Assembly: GCA_007695285.1 (NCBI GenBank)
Contig: REEC01000192.1
Span: 56,757-120,756 of the forward strand
Direction of reading: 5' to 3'
From: Spirochaetaceae bacterium
GTDB lineage: Bacteria; Spirochaetota; Spirochaetia; DSM-27196; PXBQ01
DNA length: 64,000 nucleotides
The notes below the pieces were generated by a model. It was not told where the DNA came from, did not search any database, and was given only the letters and a program-made list of their open reading frames with translations. The translations under genes and the position numbers were made by a program. The first letter of the stretch is position 1. Each line of letters begins with the position of its first letter. Below are positions 32,727 through 43,130 of this stretch, piece after piece.

Positions 32727-35700
32727 ATGAACACCGATCGAAAGAAAAGACCACATCGGGACGGTCTGTACGACCCGACGTACGAACACGACGCCTGCGG
32801 CGTCGGTTTTGTCGCGCACATGAAAGGAACACCGTCACGTTCGATTATCGAGAATGCACGCGAAGTTCTGATCAACATGACTCACCGTGGGGCGGTCGGG
32901 TCGGATAAGAACTCCGGCGACGGCGCGGGAATCCTCACTACTCTGCCGCAAGACTTCCTCGAGAAGGTCGCGCGCGACGATCTCGGTGTAGAGCTTCCAC
33001 CGCGTGGTCTGTACTCGGCCGGACTGGTGTTCCTTCCGAACGACGAAACCCGCCTCCCGGCGTGTCTGGATCTCTGCGACGCGATCGCAGCCGAAGAGGG
33101 CCAAAACGTGTTGGGATGGCGCGACGTACCACGGGACAACTCGATGATCGGGCCGACCGCTCGCGCATCCGAACCGGTAATGAAACAAGTGTTCATCGCG
33201 GCCGGGGCTGGGGTAGACCCCGATGAGTTCGAGCGCAAACTCTACGTGATCAGAAAACGATGGACAAACACGCTACGAAGTACCGATGAGTACGATCCGG
33301 ATGACTTTTTTTACGTGTGTTCTCTCTCGACGCGAGTGATGGTGTACAAGGGCATGTTGATGCCCGAACAGCTTTTTGCGTACTTCCTTGACCTTGGGGA
33401 TGAGGCCTACGTGAGCCACCTCGCGATGATCCACTCGCGCTTCTCGACGAACACGTTCCCGTCGTGGGACCGTGCCCAACCTTTGCGCTTCATGAGTCAC
33501 AACGGAGAGATCAACACGCTTCGTGGAAATGTCAACAAAATGCGGGCGCGCGAGGGGCAGCTCACAAGCGCGCTTTTCGGCGATGACTTGCAGAAGGTTT
33601 TTCCGATCGTCGAACCCGACTGCTCCGATTCCGGCACATTTGATAATGTCTTCGAACTGTTGCTCATGGCCGGGCGCGAGTTGCCCGAGTCGGTGATGAT
33701 GATGATCCCGGAGGCGTGGCAGCACCATAATGCCATGCCGGATTTCGGGAAAGCGATGTACGAGTACATGGGGGCCTTGATGGAGCCATGGGACGGTCCT
33801 GCTTCGATCGTATTCACGGACGGAAAAGTTATCGGTGCGGTTCTCGACCGCAACGGTCTACGCCCGAGTCGATACTACGTGACCGACGACGACGTCGTCG
33901 TGATGGCGAGCGAGACGGGCGTTCTCGACATGCCGGCGGGAAAGATTCGTTCCAAAGGTCGGTTGCAGCCCGGGCGCATGTTTCTCGTTGACTTCGTCGA
34001 AGGAAGAATAATCGACGACGTCGAGTTGAAAGACGGTATCGCGCAACGCCGGCCGTACGGCGCGTGGCTGAAGCGGGAAAAAATCCGTCTTGAGCAACTG
34101 CCCAAACCGACAACGGTGCCGGGCCTCGAACCGGATTCGATCCTCGCGCGACAACGTGCGTTCGGATACACGACCGAGCACCTTACGTTGATTCTCAAAT
34201 TCATGGCCGAGAACGGCACCGAGCCGCTCGGTTCGATGGGCAACGATACTCCGCTCGCGTGTCTGTCCGAGAAACCCCGGTTGCTGTACGACTACTTCAA
34301 ACAGTTGTTTGCACAAGTCACCAACCCGCCGATCGACTCGATCCGTGAAGACATAATCATGAGTCTTCAATCGTTTATCGGCCCGGAAAAAAATCTGCTC
34401 GACGTGACACCGGAACACTGCCGACGGCTGCAGCTCGACCGACCCGTCATCACGAATCGCGAGCTCGCGCAGATAATCGCCATGGATCACAAAGGTCTGC
34501 GGTCGCGCGTTATCGATATCACGTATCCGCGCACCGACGAAGCGGCTGCGCTTCCAGACTGTCTCGACCGGATTACGCGCGAGGTAGAGTCCGCGCTGGC
34601 CGAAGGGTACGGGATGGTCGTTCTGTCCGACCGCGCGACCGGGAACGATCGTATTCCCGTGAGCGCTCTCCTTGCTGTCGGGGCCGTGCATCACGATCTT
34701 ACGCGCAAAGCCAAGAGAACTCAAATCGGGATTGTCGTCGAGTCCGGCGAGCCGCGCGAGGTGCACCATTTCTGCACGCTGTTCGGGTTCGGTGCCGACG
34801 CGGTGAACCCGTATCTCGCGTTCGAGGCGATGTGGAACTCCCGGGACGAGGGAATCGTGGCCGGGAATCCCGACGATCGGGCGATCGAGGAGAAGTACCT
34901 TGCCGCGATCGAGTACGGTATGCGAAAGGTTTTCGGGAAAATGGGAATATCGACGCTCGAGAGCTACAAGGCCGCGCAGATTTTTGAGGCCGTCGGGCTG
35001 GCGGAAGACGTGATCGATCGTGCTTTCGTCGGGACAGCGAGCAGAATCAAAGGGGTCGGGCTCGAACTGCTCGCCGAAGAAGCGCGACGACGTCACGCGC
35101 AAGGGTGGCCTGAACGCAATGAACCGTTCGGCGCGGCGTTTATCAACACAGGGGATTTCCAGTGGAGAGCCGGCGGCGAGAAACATATGTGGGACCCAAG
35201 CGCAATCGCGGAGTTTCAGCGTGCGGTAAGAAACAACGACCGGGTCGCATTCTCCCGATTTTCCGCTGAACAGAACTCGCGTAATACACAACAGGCGACG
35301 ATCAGGGGGTTGCTGCGCTTCAAGAAGAGCAATCCGATCCCGCTGTCGGAGGTAGAGCCGGTCGAGGCGATCCTGAAACGATTCGCGACCGGAGCGATGA
35401 GTTACGGCTCGATATCGTCCGAAGCGCACGAGACGCTCGCGCTCGCGATGAACCGGATCGGCGGAAAGTCGAACACAGGTGAGGGCGGTGAAGACCCCGA
35501 GCGCTTCGAACGTCTCCCGAACGGAGACTCAAAACGGTCGGCGATAAAGCAAATCGCATCGGGCCGGTTCGGCGTGACGATCGAGTACCTCACGAACGCG
35601 GACGAGATACAAATCAAAATGGCGCAAGGCGCAAAACCCGGTGAGGGAGGAGAACTCCCCGGGCACAAAGTATTCGATCACATCGCGAAAACCCGATACT

Positions 35701-37298
35701 CGACTCCGGGAGTCGGTCTCATCTCCCCGCCACCGCACCACGACATCTACTCGATCGAAGACCTCGCGCAACTCATTTTTGACCTCAAGAACGCGAACCC
35801 GCGCGCGCGGATCAGCGTCAAGCTCGTGTCCGAGGTCGGCGTCGGTACGGTCGCCGCCGGTGTCGCGAAAGCGCACGCCGATCACATCCTGGTTTCCGGG
35901 CACGATGGCGGTACCGGCGCGTCGCCGCTAACCGGGATCAAGCACGCGGGTTTGCCGTGGGAGCTCGGGCTCGCCGAGACGCACCGGACGCTCGTGATGA
36001 ACGACCTGCGCAGCCGTGTCACGGTGCAGACCGACGGACAGATCAAAACCGGCCGAGACGTCGTGATCGCCGCGCTGTTCGGTGCCGAGGAGTGCGGCTT
36101 TGCAACCTCGGCTCTCATCGCGGTCGGGTGTATCATGATGCGCAAATGCGAAAAAAATACGTGCCCGGTCGGAATCGCGACGCAGGACGCGCTCCTCCGG
36201 AAGAAGTTCACGGGGAAACCCGAACACGTGCAAAATTTCCTCAGGTTTGTCGCCGAGGAAACGCGGGAGATCATGGCGGAACTCGGATTCCGTCGTTATG
36301 ACGAAATGGTTGGGCGTGTCGATGTGCTCGAACCGGACGACACGGTGTTGAACTGGAAGTCAAGAAACGTCGACCTGTCGGCACTATTGTCACCGATTGA
36401 GACATGGCCCGAGCACTCCGGGGTGACGTGCTGCGTCGCTCAGGACCACGGTATCGCAGACGTGCTCGATCGGAAACTGATCACGCAAGCAGAAAAAATA
36501 CTGCTTTCGCCCGGCCCGCGGCGTTTAGAGACGATTGTTCGGAACACCGATCGAGCGGTCGGAACGATGTTAAGTCATCACATCACGCGGCGTTGGGGGC
36601 GCGACGGAGTGCCCGACGAGACGCTTCACGTCAAGTTGACCGGGTCTGCCGGGCAGAGCTTCGGTGCGTGGCTCGCTCCGGGTATCACTCTCGAACTCGA
36701 GGGCGATGCGAACGACTACGTCGGTAAAGGACTATCGGGCGGCACGATTGTCGTATACCCACCGAAGCAGTCGATGTTCGTCGCCGAGGAAAACATAGTG
36801 ATCGGGAACGTCGCTCTGTACGGGGCGATACGCGGGCATGGGTTCTTTCGCGGCGTCGCTGCCGAGCGTTTCGCCGTCCGGAACTCCGGCGCGAACGTCG
36901 TCGTCGAAGGTGTCGGCGATCACGGGTGTGAATACATGACGGGAGGTCGGGCGGTGATCCTCGGAGAGACCGGACGGAACTTCGCCGCGGGTATGAGTGG
37001 CGGGGTCGCGTACGTCTGGGATCGCTCGGGAAAGCTCGCGTCGCGAGTCAATCCCGGCATGGTCGAGCTCGACGAGCTCGACGAGGAGGACGCAACGTGC
37101 GTACAGCACCTTGTACGGCGGCATCACGCGTACTCGGGATCGAGCGTCGCGGCGCACGTAGTCTCGTCGTGGAGTGATCGCGTTGCTGAGTTCGTGAAGG
37201 TGATTTCGCCGGCGTATCGGCGCGTACTCGAGTTGCAGAGAGTCAGTGCGGACGAAGCGTACTCGGCGGCTTCACAATCGGAGGTCATAAATGGGTAA
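32727..37298 (+). CDS. gltB: Glutamate synthase large subunit (GltB)
   Basis: GltB converts 2-oxoglutarate and glutamine to two glutamates. The ATG at 32727 gives 1523 residues with Cys24 ([12 protein letters not shown]) at the mature N-terminus after loss of a 23-residue propeptide, as in other GltB proteins. The class II glutaminase domain covers about 24-430, the central domain follows, and the FMN synthase domain starts near 860 ([17 protein letters not shown]) with GAMSYGSIS and [12 protein letters not shown]. The 3Fe-4S cluster cysteines are in [19 protein letters not shown]. The C-terminal GXGXG beta-helix closes the protein (GGTIVVYPP). The promoter is sigma-54 type, implying nitrogen control. 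Confidence 0.97.
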   Translation: MNTDRKKRPHRDGLYDPTYEHDACGVGFVAHMKGTPSRSIIENAREVLINMTHRGAVGSDKNSGDGAGILTTLPQDFLEKVARDDLGVELPPRGLYSAGLVFLPNDETRLPACLDLCDAIAAEEGQNVLGWRDVPRDNSMIGPTARASEPVMKQVFIAAGAGVDPDEFERKLYVIRKRWTNTLRSTDEYDPDDFFYVCSLSTRVMVYKGMLMPEQLFAYFLDLGDEAYVSHLAMIHSRFSTNTFPSWDRAQPLRFMSHNGEINTLRGNVNKMRAREGQLTSALFGDDLQKVFPIVEPDCSDSGTFDNVFELLLMAGRELPESVMMMIPEAWQHHNAMPDFGKAMYEYMGALMEPWDGPASIVFTDGKVIGAVLDRNGLRPSRYYVTDDDVVVMASETGVLDMPAGKIRSKGRLQPGRMFLVDFVEGRIIDDVELKDGIAQRRPYGAWLKREKIRLEQLPKPTTVPGLEPDSILARQRAFGYTTEHLTLILKFMAENGTEPLGSMGNDTPLACLSEKPRLLYDYFKQLFAQVTNPPIDSIREDIIMSLQSFIGPEKNLLDVTPEHCRRLQLDRPVITNRELAQIIAMDHKGLRSRVIDITYPRTDEAAALPDCLDRITREVESALAEGYGMVVLSDRATGNDRIPVSALLAVGAVHHDLTRKAKRTQIGIVVESGEPREVHHFCTLFGFGADAVNPYLAFEAMWNSRDEGIVAGNPDDRAIEEKYLAAIEYGMRKVFGKMGISTLESYKAAQIFEAVGLAEDVIDRAFVGTASRIKGVGLELLAEEARRRHAQGWPERNEPFGAAFINTGDFQWRAGGEKHMWDPSAIAEFQRAVRNNDRVAFSRFSAEQNSRNTQQATIRGLLRFKKSNPIPLSEVEPVEAILKRFATGAMSYGSISSEAHETLALAMNRIGGKSNTGEGGEDPERFERLPNGDSKRSAIKQIASGRFGVTIEYLTNADEIQIKMAQGAKPGEGGELPGHKVFDHIAKTRYSTPGVGLISPPPHHDIYSIEDLAQLIFDLKNANPRARISVKLVSEVGVGTVAAGVAKAHADHILVSGHDGGTGASPLTGIKHAGLPWELGLAETHRTLVMNDLRSRVTVQTDGQIKTGRDVVIAALFGAEECGFATSALIAVGCIMMRKCEKNTCPVGIATQDALLRKKFTGKPEHVQNFLRFVAEETREIMAELGFRRYDEMVGRVDVLEPDDTVLNWKSRNVDLSALLSPIETWPEHSGVTCCVAQDHGIADVLDRKLITQAEKILLSPGPRRLETIVRNTDRAVGTMLSHHITRRWGRDGVPDETLHVKLTGSAGQSFGAWLAPGITLELEGDANDYVGKGLSGGTIVVYPPKQSMFVAEENIVIGNVALYGAIRGHGFFRGVAAERFAVRNSGANVVVEGVGDHGCEYMTGGRAVILGETGRNFAAGMSGGVAYVWDRSGKLASRVNPGMVELDELDEEDATCVQHLVRRHHAYSGSSVAAHVVSSWSDRVAEFVKVISPAYRRVLELQRVSADEAYSAASQSEVING

Positions 37299-38754
37299 AC
37301 CAACCGGGTTCATGGAGTTCGCGCGGGAGACGGTCCGTGACCGTGACGCCGCCGAGAGAGTATCGGACTTCGATGAGTTTCACACCGAGCTCGACGAAGA
37401 GGAGCGCAGGAATCAGGGCGCGCGCTGCATGGATTGCGGCGTGCCGTTCTGTCAATCGGATTTTGGGTGTCCTGTCGACAACCTCATTCCCGAGTGGAAC
37501 GATTTGGTGTACCAGGGCCGATGGGACGACGCGTTTCACCGGCTCATGAAAACGAATAACTTTCCCGAGTATACCGGCAGAGTGTGCCCGGCCCCGTGCG
37601 AGTCCGCGTGTGTGCTCGGCATCAACGAGCCCGCCGTTACGATCAAGGATAACGAGTGCGCGATCATCGATCGTGCGTACGATTCGGGCTTGATGAAGCC
37701 GCGTCCGCCGGCGACGCGAACCGGAAAACGCGTCGCTGTCGTCGGAAGTGGGCCTGCGGGGCTTGCCGCAGCCGATCAGTTGAACAAAGCCGGACACCTC
37801 GTGACGGTGTTCGAGCGCGATGATCGGATCGGCGGTTTGTTGATGTACGGTATCCCGAACATGAAACTCGACAAGGGCCTCGTCGAAAAACGAAACGGAA
37901 TCATGGCGCTCGAAGGGGTCGAGTTCCGCACCAATGTGGAAGTCGGAACCGATATAGAGCCGTCCGAGCTTCACGCGCAGTACGACGCGGTTTTGCTCGC
38001 GTGCGGCGCGACCGTTCCGCGCGACCTGCCGGTCCCGGGGCGAGACCTCAAGGGCATACATTTCGCGATGGAATTCTTGAAGGCAAACACAAAGAGTTTG
38101 CTCGACTCGGCGCTTGCCGATGGGACCTACATTTCGGCGAAAGGGAAGTCGGTGATCGTGATTGGCGGTGGTGATACAGGGAACGACTGCATCGGGACGT
38201 CGATGCGTCACGGGTGTAGGTCGCTCAGGAATTTTGAGTTGTTGTCGAAACCGTCGCCAAGTCGGACCGCGGAATACCCGTGGCCGACATATCCGCGGCT
38301 CCTGAAGATGGACTACGGACACGTCGAGGCTGCCGAAAAATTCGGCGGCGATCCGCGCGAGTACTCGATTCTCACCAAGGAGTTCATATCGGACGATAAC
38401 GGTCATGTCCGCGCGGTGAGAACGGTCCGCGTAGAATGGAAGAAGGAACCGGGCGAACGTCCGACTATGGAAGAGATTTCCGGTACGGAGCAGCTGTGGG
38501 AGGCTGATCTTGTGTTACTTGCTCTCGGTTTTCTTGGCCCGGAGCAGGGAATCGCCGATACGCTCGAGGTCGAGCGAGACCCGCGGAGCAACTTCAAAGC
38601 GGAATACGGGCGTTACGCGACGAGCGTTGAGAAAGTCTTTTCCGCGGGCGACGCACGGCGCGGTCAGTCGCTTGTTGTCTGGGCGATCGATGAAGGGCGC
38701 GGCGCTGCGCGCGAAATTGACCGATTTCTCATGGGCTCAACGGTACTCCCGTAG
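37291..38754 (+). CDS. gltD: Glutamate synthase small subunit (GltD)
   Basis: A 487-residue NADPH-dependent oxidoreductase subunit that feeds electrons to GltB through FAD and iron-sulfur clusters. The N-terminal cluster domain has [25 protein letters not shown] and [16 protein letters not shown]. The FAD-binding GxGxxG is in [17 protein letters not shown], and the NADPH site in [16 protein letters not shown]. The end matches family members ([27 protein letters not shown]). GGAGG precedes the ATG, which lies 8 bases inside gltB, so both subunits are coupled. Confidence 0.97.
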   Translation: MGKPTGFMEFARETVRDRDAAERVSDFDEFHTELDEEERRNQGARCMDCGVPFCQSDFGCPVDNLIPEWNDLVYQGRWDDAFHRLMKTNNFPEYTGRVCPAPCESACVLGINEPAVTIKDNECAIIDRAYDSGLMKPRPPATRTGKRVAVVGSGPAGLAAADQLNKAGHLVTVFERDDRIGGLLMYGIPNMKLDKGLVEKRNGIMALEGVEFRTNVEVGTDIEPSELHAQYDAVLLACGATVPRDLPVPGRDLKGIHFAMEFLKANTKSLLDSALADGTYISAKGKSVIVIGGGDTGNDCIGTSMRHGCRSLRNFELLSKPSPSRTAEYPWPTYPRLLKMDYGHVEAAEKFGGDPREYSILTKEFISDDNGHVRAVRTVRVEWKKEPGERPTMEEISGTEQLWEADLVLLALGFLGPEQGIADTLEVERDPRSNFKAEYGRYATSVEKVFSAGDARRGQSLVVWAIDEGRGAAREIDRFLMGSTVLP

Positions 38755-38851
38755 AACGCGCGCGATCTGTTGACCATCGGGCCGATTTCATGGTAGAGAT
38801 CTCTCTACGCAAAAAAAAGAACGTTGTTAGTTTTCATAAAGGATTTGCACT

Positions 38852-39166
38852 ATGTACGCACTTGTCGAAATCAAAGGTAAACAATTCCGCGCCGAAGAAG
38901 GTGCGGTTCTAAAAATTGACAAAATCGTCGCGGGAGAAGGTGAAGTCGTCGAGTATGACTCGGTTTTGTTACTCCGGTCCGATGACGCGGTGACCCTCGG
39001 TACGCCGTATGTTTCCGGCGCACGCGTGAAAGCAGTCGTCGAGGGGCACGGTCGGGGCGAGAAGATCACGGTTTACAAGTACAAACGCCGGAAGAACTAC
39101 GCTCGCAAGCAAGGTCATCGGCAATCGTACTCTCTGATCCGGGTCAAGGAAATAGCGGCCACATGA
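38852..39166 (+). CDS. rplU: 50S ribosomal protein L21
   Basis: A 104-residue ribosomal protein. MYALVEIKGKQFRAEEGAVLKIDKI and the basic C-terminus KITVYKYKRRKNYARKQGHRQSYSLIRVKEI are diagnostic. It opens the rplU-prp-rpmA-obgE-nadD cluster found in many bacteria. AAAGGATTTGCACT precedes the ATG. The 97 bases before it contain a GTAGAGA/TCTCTAC hairpin (38791-38806 area) followed by A's rather than T's. Confidence 0.97.
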   Translation: MYALVEIKGKQFRAEEGAVLKIDKIVAGEGEVVEYDSVLLLRSDDAVTLGTPYVSGARVKAVVEGHGRGEKITVYKYKRRKNYARKQGHRQSYSLIRVKEIAAT

Positions 39167-39202
39167 CCTTCACGCGTTTCAGGGTCGGCGGTTAGCTCGA
39201 TC

Positions 39203-39550
39203 ATGATACGCGTCGAACTGATTGTCGATTCGTTCGGTTGCGTGACATCGGTCACATCGGTCGGCCATGCGGAGCCCGTGTCGGGTGTGAGTCTTGTGTG
39301 CGCTGCCGCGACGGTACTTGTACGGACGTCTGCGAGATGCATCGCCTCGGTCCGTGGCGCGACGATCACCGGAACGGCACGCGATCCGGGCAGGATCCAG
39401 TATCGTGTTTCCGTCCACGACCCGACCGCGCGCGAACGGATCGCCGGCATGACGGATTTTTTGCGTCGAGGTTTGTCGGATATTCGGGACGATGCACCGA
39501 ATGAGCTTGAGTTGAGAGAGATTACAGAAGGGGACGGGTATGGCACATAA
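39203..39550 (+). CDS. prp: Ribosomal-processing cysteine protease Prp
   Basis: A 115-residue Prp/YsxB-family protein between rplU and rpmA, its standard place. In Firmicutes Prp removes an N-terminal extension from L27. The catalytic His and Cys are recognisable in [20 protein letters not shown], but the usual G-x-D-I-V-C reads GVSLVC: the acidic residue is a serine, and the His-Cys spacing is one residue shorter than in the staphylococcal enzyme as I recall it. The neighbouring L27 has no extension to cut. It overlaps rpmA by 11 bases. Either the substrate differs or the enzyme is a relic. Confidence 0.8.
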   Translation: MIRVELIVDSFGCVTSVTSVGHAEPVSGVSLVCAAATVLVRTSARCIASVRGATITGTARDPGRIQYRVSVHDPTARERIAGMTDFLRRGLSDIRDDAPNELELREITEGDGYGT

Positions 39551-39812
39551 AAAAGGCGGCGGAAGTTCAAAAAACGGGCGTGATTCACAGTCACAACGTC
39601 TCGGCGTAAAACGGTTCGGCGGGCAACTCGTGAAAGCCGGAGAGATACTCGTGCGTCAACGCGGTACGAAATTTCACCCCGGTGTGAACGTCGGTCTTGG
39701 CAAAGATGATACACTGTTCGCAACCGAACACGGCCATGTCTTGTTCGGCGTAAAACGTGGAAAAAAGATCGTCTCGATCGAACCTGTCGCGACGCAGCAG
39801 GCAGAGTCGTAA
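39540..39812 (+). CDS. rpmA: 50S ribosomal protein L27
   Basis: A 90-residue protein beginning directly with [20 protein letters not shown], the mature L27 N-terminus that reaches the peptidyl-transferase centre. [25 protein letters not shown] and [17 protein letters not shown] follow. There is no leader with the F-F-A-type site cut by Prp. GGGGACGGGT precedes the ATG. Confidence 0.97.
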   Translation: MAHKKGGGSSKNGRDSQSQRLGVKRFGGQLVKAGEILVRQRGTKFHPGVNVGLGKDDTLFATEHGHVLFGVKRGKKIVSIEPVATQQAES

Positions 39813-39823
39813 GCGGAAAACAG

Positions 39824-40906
39824 GTGGAGAATTTCGTCGACGAGGCGACTCTTGAAGTTTCGTCCGGCGATGGTGGTGCGGGGTCGGTCCATTTTCGGCG
39901 TGAGAAGTACGTTCCTCGCGGCGGTCCCGACGGCGGTGACGGGGGGCGAGGCGGCGCGGTGGTATTTCGCGTTCGTGGCAACCTGAATACTCTGACTCAT
40001 CTGGTCATGGGCGGAAACGTTCATGCGGAAAATGGTCGGCCCGGTACGGGCCGTATGCGTCACGGCCGCGACGGCGCCGATGCGGTGATAGAGTTACCCC
40101 CCGGGTCCATTTTGTACGACGCCGAGACCGGTGAGCTTGTCCACGACTTTGCAAAGGACGGGTTGGGACTCACGTTTTTGGGTGGGGGCCGCGGCGGAAA
40201 GGGAAACACCCACTTCAAGTCTTCTCGCATGCAGACTCCCCGGTTTTCGCAACCCGGTGAGCCGGGTGAGACGCGCCGGGTTCGTGTCGAACTGAGGCTT
40301 ATCGCGGACGTCGGCCTCGTCGGCCTGCCGAACGCGGGAAAGTCGAGCCTGTTACGCGTCTTGACATCGGCTCGTCCTCGAGTCGGCGCGTACCCGTTTA
40401 CGACCAAGTCGCCGAACCTTGGTGTATTGCGGATTTTCGACCGCGAGATCGTGATTGCCGATATCCCGGGTATAATCGAAGGTGCGTCGCACGGAGCTGG
40501 GCTCGGAATCCGCTTTCTCAAACATATTGCGCGCACCCGCTGCCTCGCGTGTCTGCTCGATGCGTCCGAGGACGAATGGGAGCACGCTTTTTCTGTCGTT
40601 CGGAACGAGCTCGCCGAGTTTTCGTACGAGCTATCACGCAAGCCGTACGTGATCGTCGCGACGAAGATCGAAATGCCGGGTGCGACCGAGCGTGTCGATG
40701 AGATGAAACGACGCTTCACGGACATACCGGTCTGCGCCGTATCGGCGTTCACGACCGAAGGGCTGGACGCTCTTGGTCGCGAGCTTGCAAAGCTCGTTCC
40801 CGTGCGTCTAGAAGAACCGTCCGAGGCCGACGATTACTGGGCCACAGACTTAACGGATGACTCCGACGACGCTGAATCTAGCGATAGCACGGACGGTCTC
40901 GAGTGA
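39824..40906 (+). CDS. obgE: GTPase ObgE/CgtA
   Basis: A 360-residue GTPase needed for 50S maturation and stress responses. The glycine-rich Obg domain covers 1 to about 158 (SSGDGGAGSVHFRREKYVPRGGPDGGDGGRGG). The G domain follows with G1 GLPNAGKSSLL, G2 in TTKSPNLGVL, G3 DIPGIIEGASHGAGLG and G4 in VATKIEM. The C-terminal 40 residues are acidic (DDYWATDLTDDSDDAESSDS) and replace the OCT domain, as in many Gram-negative forms. GTG start. nadD overlaps its end by 4 bases. Confidence 0.95.
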   Translation: MENFVDEATLEVSSGDGGAGSVHFRREKYVPRGGPDGGDGGRGGAVVFRVRGNLNTLTHLVMGGNVHAENGRPGTGRMRHGRDGADAVIELPPGSILYDAETGELVHDFAKDGLGLTFLGGGRGGKGNTHFKSSRMQTPRFSQPGEPGETRRVRVELRLIADVGLVGLPNAGKSSLLRVLTSARPRVGAYPFTTKSPNLGVLRIFDREIVIADIPGIIEGASHGAGLGIRFLKHIARTRCLACLLDASEDEWEHAFSVVRNELAEFSYELSRKPYVIVATKIEMPGATERVDEMKRRFTDIPVCAVSAFTTEGLDALGRELAKLVPVRLEEPSEADDYWATDLTDDSDDAESSDSTDGLE

Positions 40907-41487
40907 AAACCGCGATTTTTGGTGGTTCTTTCGATCCGGTACACGTCGGTCATCTTATCGCGGCCGCCGAGGTTCTGTTCCGTACCGAGTACGAACGCGT
41001 GCTTTTTGTCCCTGCTTTGAACTCCCCGTTTCGCGGCCGTCGCCCGTTTGCGTCGGGAACCGATCGGGTTCGCATGCTTGAACTCGCCATGTGCGGGAGT
41101 CCGGGTTTTGCGGTGTCGCGGCACGAACTTCAATCGGAACGCGTATCGTACACGGTTGACACGGTCCGATCGTTGATCGCCTCAGGCGAAGTCCAGGAGA
41201 GACCCGGACTCGTCATAGGCGATGATCTCGTCGAGGGTTTTGACCGTTGGAAAGAGGCATCTTTGTTGCGCGAACTCGTTGAGGTTGTCGTGGTGTCGCG
41301 GGACGCGGCCGAAAGCCCGGGGTTTCGCGTGCTTGAAAACACGCCGATTCCCGTTTCGTCGTCTGAGATCCGGCGGAGGTTTTCGATAGGCGCGCCGGTC
41401 CGCTTCCTCGTGCCGGACGCCGTGCTGCAGTACATCGAAGACAATCGTTTGTACCGCCCGGTAACGGGTGACGGGGACGTGGGTTGA
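40903..41487 (+). CDS. nadD: Nicotinate-nucleotide adenylyltransferase
   Basis: NadD makes deamido-NAD from nicotinate mononucleotide and ATP. The 194 residues have the nucleotidyltransferase motif FGGSFDPVHVGHLIAA (HxGH type), FVPALNSPFRGRRPFA, RVRMLELAM, SYTVDTVRSL, and the C-terminal VSSSEIRRRFSIG with VLQYIEDNRLY. The GTG start lies in the obgE stop (GTGA overlap). Normal length. Confidence 0.95.
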   Translation: MKTAIFGGSFDPVHVGHLIAAAEVLFRTEYERVLFVPALNSPFRGRRPFASGTDRVRMLELAMCGSPGFAVSRHELQSERVSYTVDTVRSLIASGEVQERPGLVIGDDLVEGFDRWKEASLLRELVEVVVVSRDAAESPGFRVLENTPIPVSSSEIRRRFSIGAPVRFLVPDAVLQYIEDNRLYRPVTGDGDVG

Positions 41488-41518
41488 TGAACCGACCGCC
41501 GATTTGTACGATACGCGT

Positions 41519-42712
41519 ATGAAGAGTTCGATGACCGTCTCCGGCGCGTCGGTGATTGCCGCGCTGATCATAGTGACCTTGGGCGTGACGGCGGGAATTC
41601 TGTACGTGAACCTGCGGTCGGACGAAATCACGACGCGGGTAGAACAGCGCGACGAGATCAGGATCTTGATCGCGGTCGACGACGGCGACGAGCTTGAGTT
41701 GGCGCATGTATTGTTTATCGCTACCGCGACCGATCAGGTGGCTTTGTTCGACATTCCCGGAAACATGGGACTGATCATCGAGTCTCTGAATCGGATCGAC
41801 CGAATCGACACTGTGTACCGTGCGGACGACCTAACCGAGTACCGACAACTCGTGCAGAATGTACTCGGTGTGGAAATCCCATACTACTTAGCGCTGTCGC
41901 GCGAAGACGTCGCGAACTTAACCGATTTGATCGAGGGAGTCGAGCTACACATCGCCGAGATATTCGAACAAGCGGGTGGTTCGCCCGCCATTTTGTTGCC
42001 GGCGGGAAACGTGGTTCTTGACGGCCCGAAACTGAAACTTTACCTCGCGTACGAGGAGCCGAACGAGCGTGATGTCGACCGTATAGTTCGGAGGCAACGG
42101 ATCATGCAAGGCTTCATCGCGAGGGTCGGAGAGCGCTCCGGGTACCTGTCGCGGCCCGAAGTCAAAGGTTACTTCACTCGGTACGTTCGTAGTAATCTCG
42201 ACGAGCCTTCTCTGTTGGCACTCGTGAATCTATTTTCGCGACTCGATACGTCGAGGATGGTGAATCGACGCGTTCAAGGGGCAACGCGCATTCTCGAGAG
42301 CGCGGGGGTAGAGAAAGAACTCCTATTCCCGCACTTCGAAGGGCAGTGGCTCCGAGAAACCGTTCGGCAGGTTCAGGAAACGCTCGCGCACTCGGATCTC
42401 GCGGGGGTCGGCGGGCAACCGATCAGGGTCGAGATATTAAACGGAACGACGACGGTCGGGCTGGCACGCCGGACCGAGGCGTTGTTCGAAGAACGTGGCT
42501 TCGACGTCGTGAACATCGGGAACGCGCCGAGCAATTCGGTCGAACAGACGGTCGTGGTTGATAGACGGGGAAACGGCGCGCTCGCCGAGAGGGCGGCCGG
42601 CGTCATTCGTGCATCCCGGATCGAGTTTGATCCGGCGGATCCCGACGATATAGTCGTCGATGTGAGGATAATTCTTGGAAAGGACTTCGATGGCACGTTC
42701 GTGCGACAATGA
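41519..42712 (+). CDS. LytR-CpsA-Psr-like membrane protein with LytR_C domain
   Basis: A 397-residue protein with one N-terminal transmembrane helix (SVIAALIIVTLGVTAGILYV). Residues about 50-250 resemble the LCP fold (LFIATATDQVALFDIPGNMGLII ... EIPYYLALSREDVANLTDLIEGVELHI ... GPKLKLYLAYEEP), but the arginine- and aspartate-rich motifs that bind the polyprenyl phosphate are poorly kept. Residues about 300-395 are a LytR_C domain (IRVEILNGTTTVGLARRTEALFEERGFDVV). The LCP enzymes attach polymers to cell wall; in spirochaetes the acceptor is unclear. The ATG at 41519 is chosen, although an in-frame GTG at 41468 inside nadD is possible. It overlaps rsfS by 23 bases. Confidence 0.7.
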   Translation: MKSSMTVSGASVIAALIIVTLGVTAGILYVNLRSDEITTRVEQRDEIRILIAVDDGDELELAHVLFIATATDQVALFDIPGNMGLIIESLNRIDRIDTVYRADDLTEYRQLVQNVLGVEIPYYLALSREDVANLTDLIEGVELHIAEIFEQAGGSPAILLPAGNVVLDGPKLKLYLAYEEPNERDVDRIVRRQRIMQGFIARVGERSGYLSRPEVKGYFTRYVRSNLDEPSLLALVNLFSRLDTSRMVNRRVQGATRILESAGVEKELLFPHFEGQWLRETVRQVQETLAHSDLAGVGGQPIRVEILNGTTTVGLARRTEALFEERGFDVVNIGNAPSNSVEQTVVVDRRGNGALAERAAGVIRASRIEFDPADPDDIVVDVRIILGKDFDGTFVRQ

Positions 42713-43130
42713 TGCCGCCGCGATTGGCGTAGCGCGCGTTCTTGATGACCACAAAGGCGAAGATACCCTTTGCCTTTTTGTCGGCGATATTTCGAGCATA
42801 ACCGATTATCTCGTGATAGCGACGGCGCGAAGCGTCGCGCACATGCGAGGGCTCGTCAATCGGATTGGTGAGCATCTTGAATCCGCCGACCGGTTTGACA
42901 CTCGTCCGCGAAAAAAGCCCGACGAATCGGGATGGACCTTGATCGACTGCGGAAACGTCGTGATTCACATAATGACCAAAGAAAAGCGCGAGTTCTACGA
43001 ACTGGAGCGATTGTGGTTCGAAGCCGACATCGTCTACTCGTCGAAATCGTCATCGTCTAATCCGCCCGGATCAGAGTCTTCCTCGAATCCGTCCGACGGC
43101 TCATCGTACTCGACAAGGTCGTCGTCGTAG
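42690..43130 (+). CDS. rsfS: Ribosomal silencing factor RsfS
   Basis: RsfS binds L14 and blocks subunit joining in slow growth. The ATG at 42690, with GGAAAGGA 6 bases before, gives 146 residues. The core (GEDTLCLFVGDISSITDYLVIATARSVAHMRGLVNRI and SGWTLIDCGNVVIHIMTKEKREFYELERLWFEAD) ends near residue 116. The last 30 residues are a serine-rich low-complexity tail that coincides exactly with the acid-rich ORF on the opposite strand, so the tail may be a by-product of the overlap. Confidence 0.93.
   Translation: MARSCDNDAAAIGVARVLDDHKGEDTLCLFVGDISSITDYLVIATARSVAHMRGLVNRIGEHLESADRFDTRPRKKPDESGWTLIDCGNVVIHIMTKEKREFYELERLWFEADIVYSSKSSSSNPPGSESSSNPSDGSSYSTRSSS

Noticed and set aside
33858..35429. 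A 523-codon minus-strand open frame inside gltB, and similar long antisense frames inside carB, cimA and flgG
   Set aside because: They lie opposite genes with clear homology. GC-rich third positions keep the antisense frame free of stops. Their translations are Arg/His-rich and show no family motifs.
38788..38818. GTAGAGA/TCTCTAC hairpin with an A-run, taken first as a gltD terminator
   Set aside because: On the plus strand the stem is followed by A's, not T's, and the loop is only two bases. No minus-strand gene ends here to use it.
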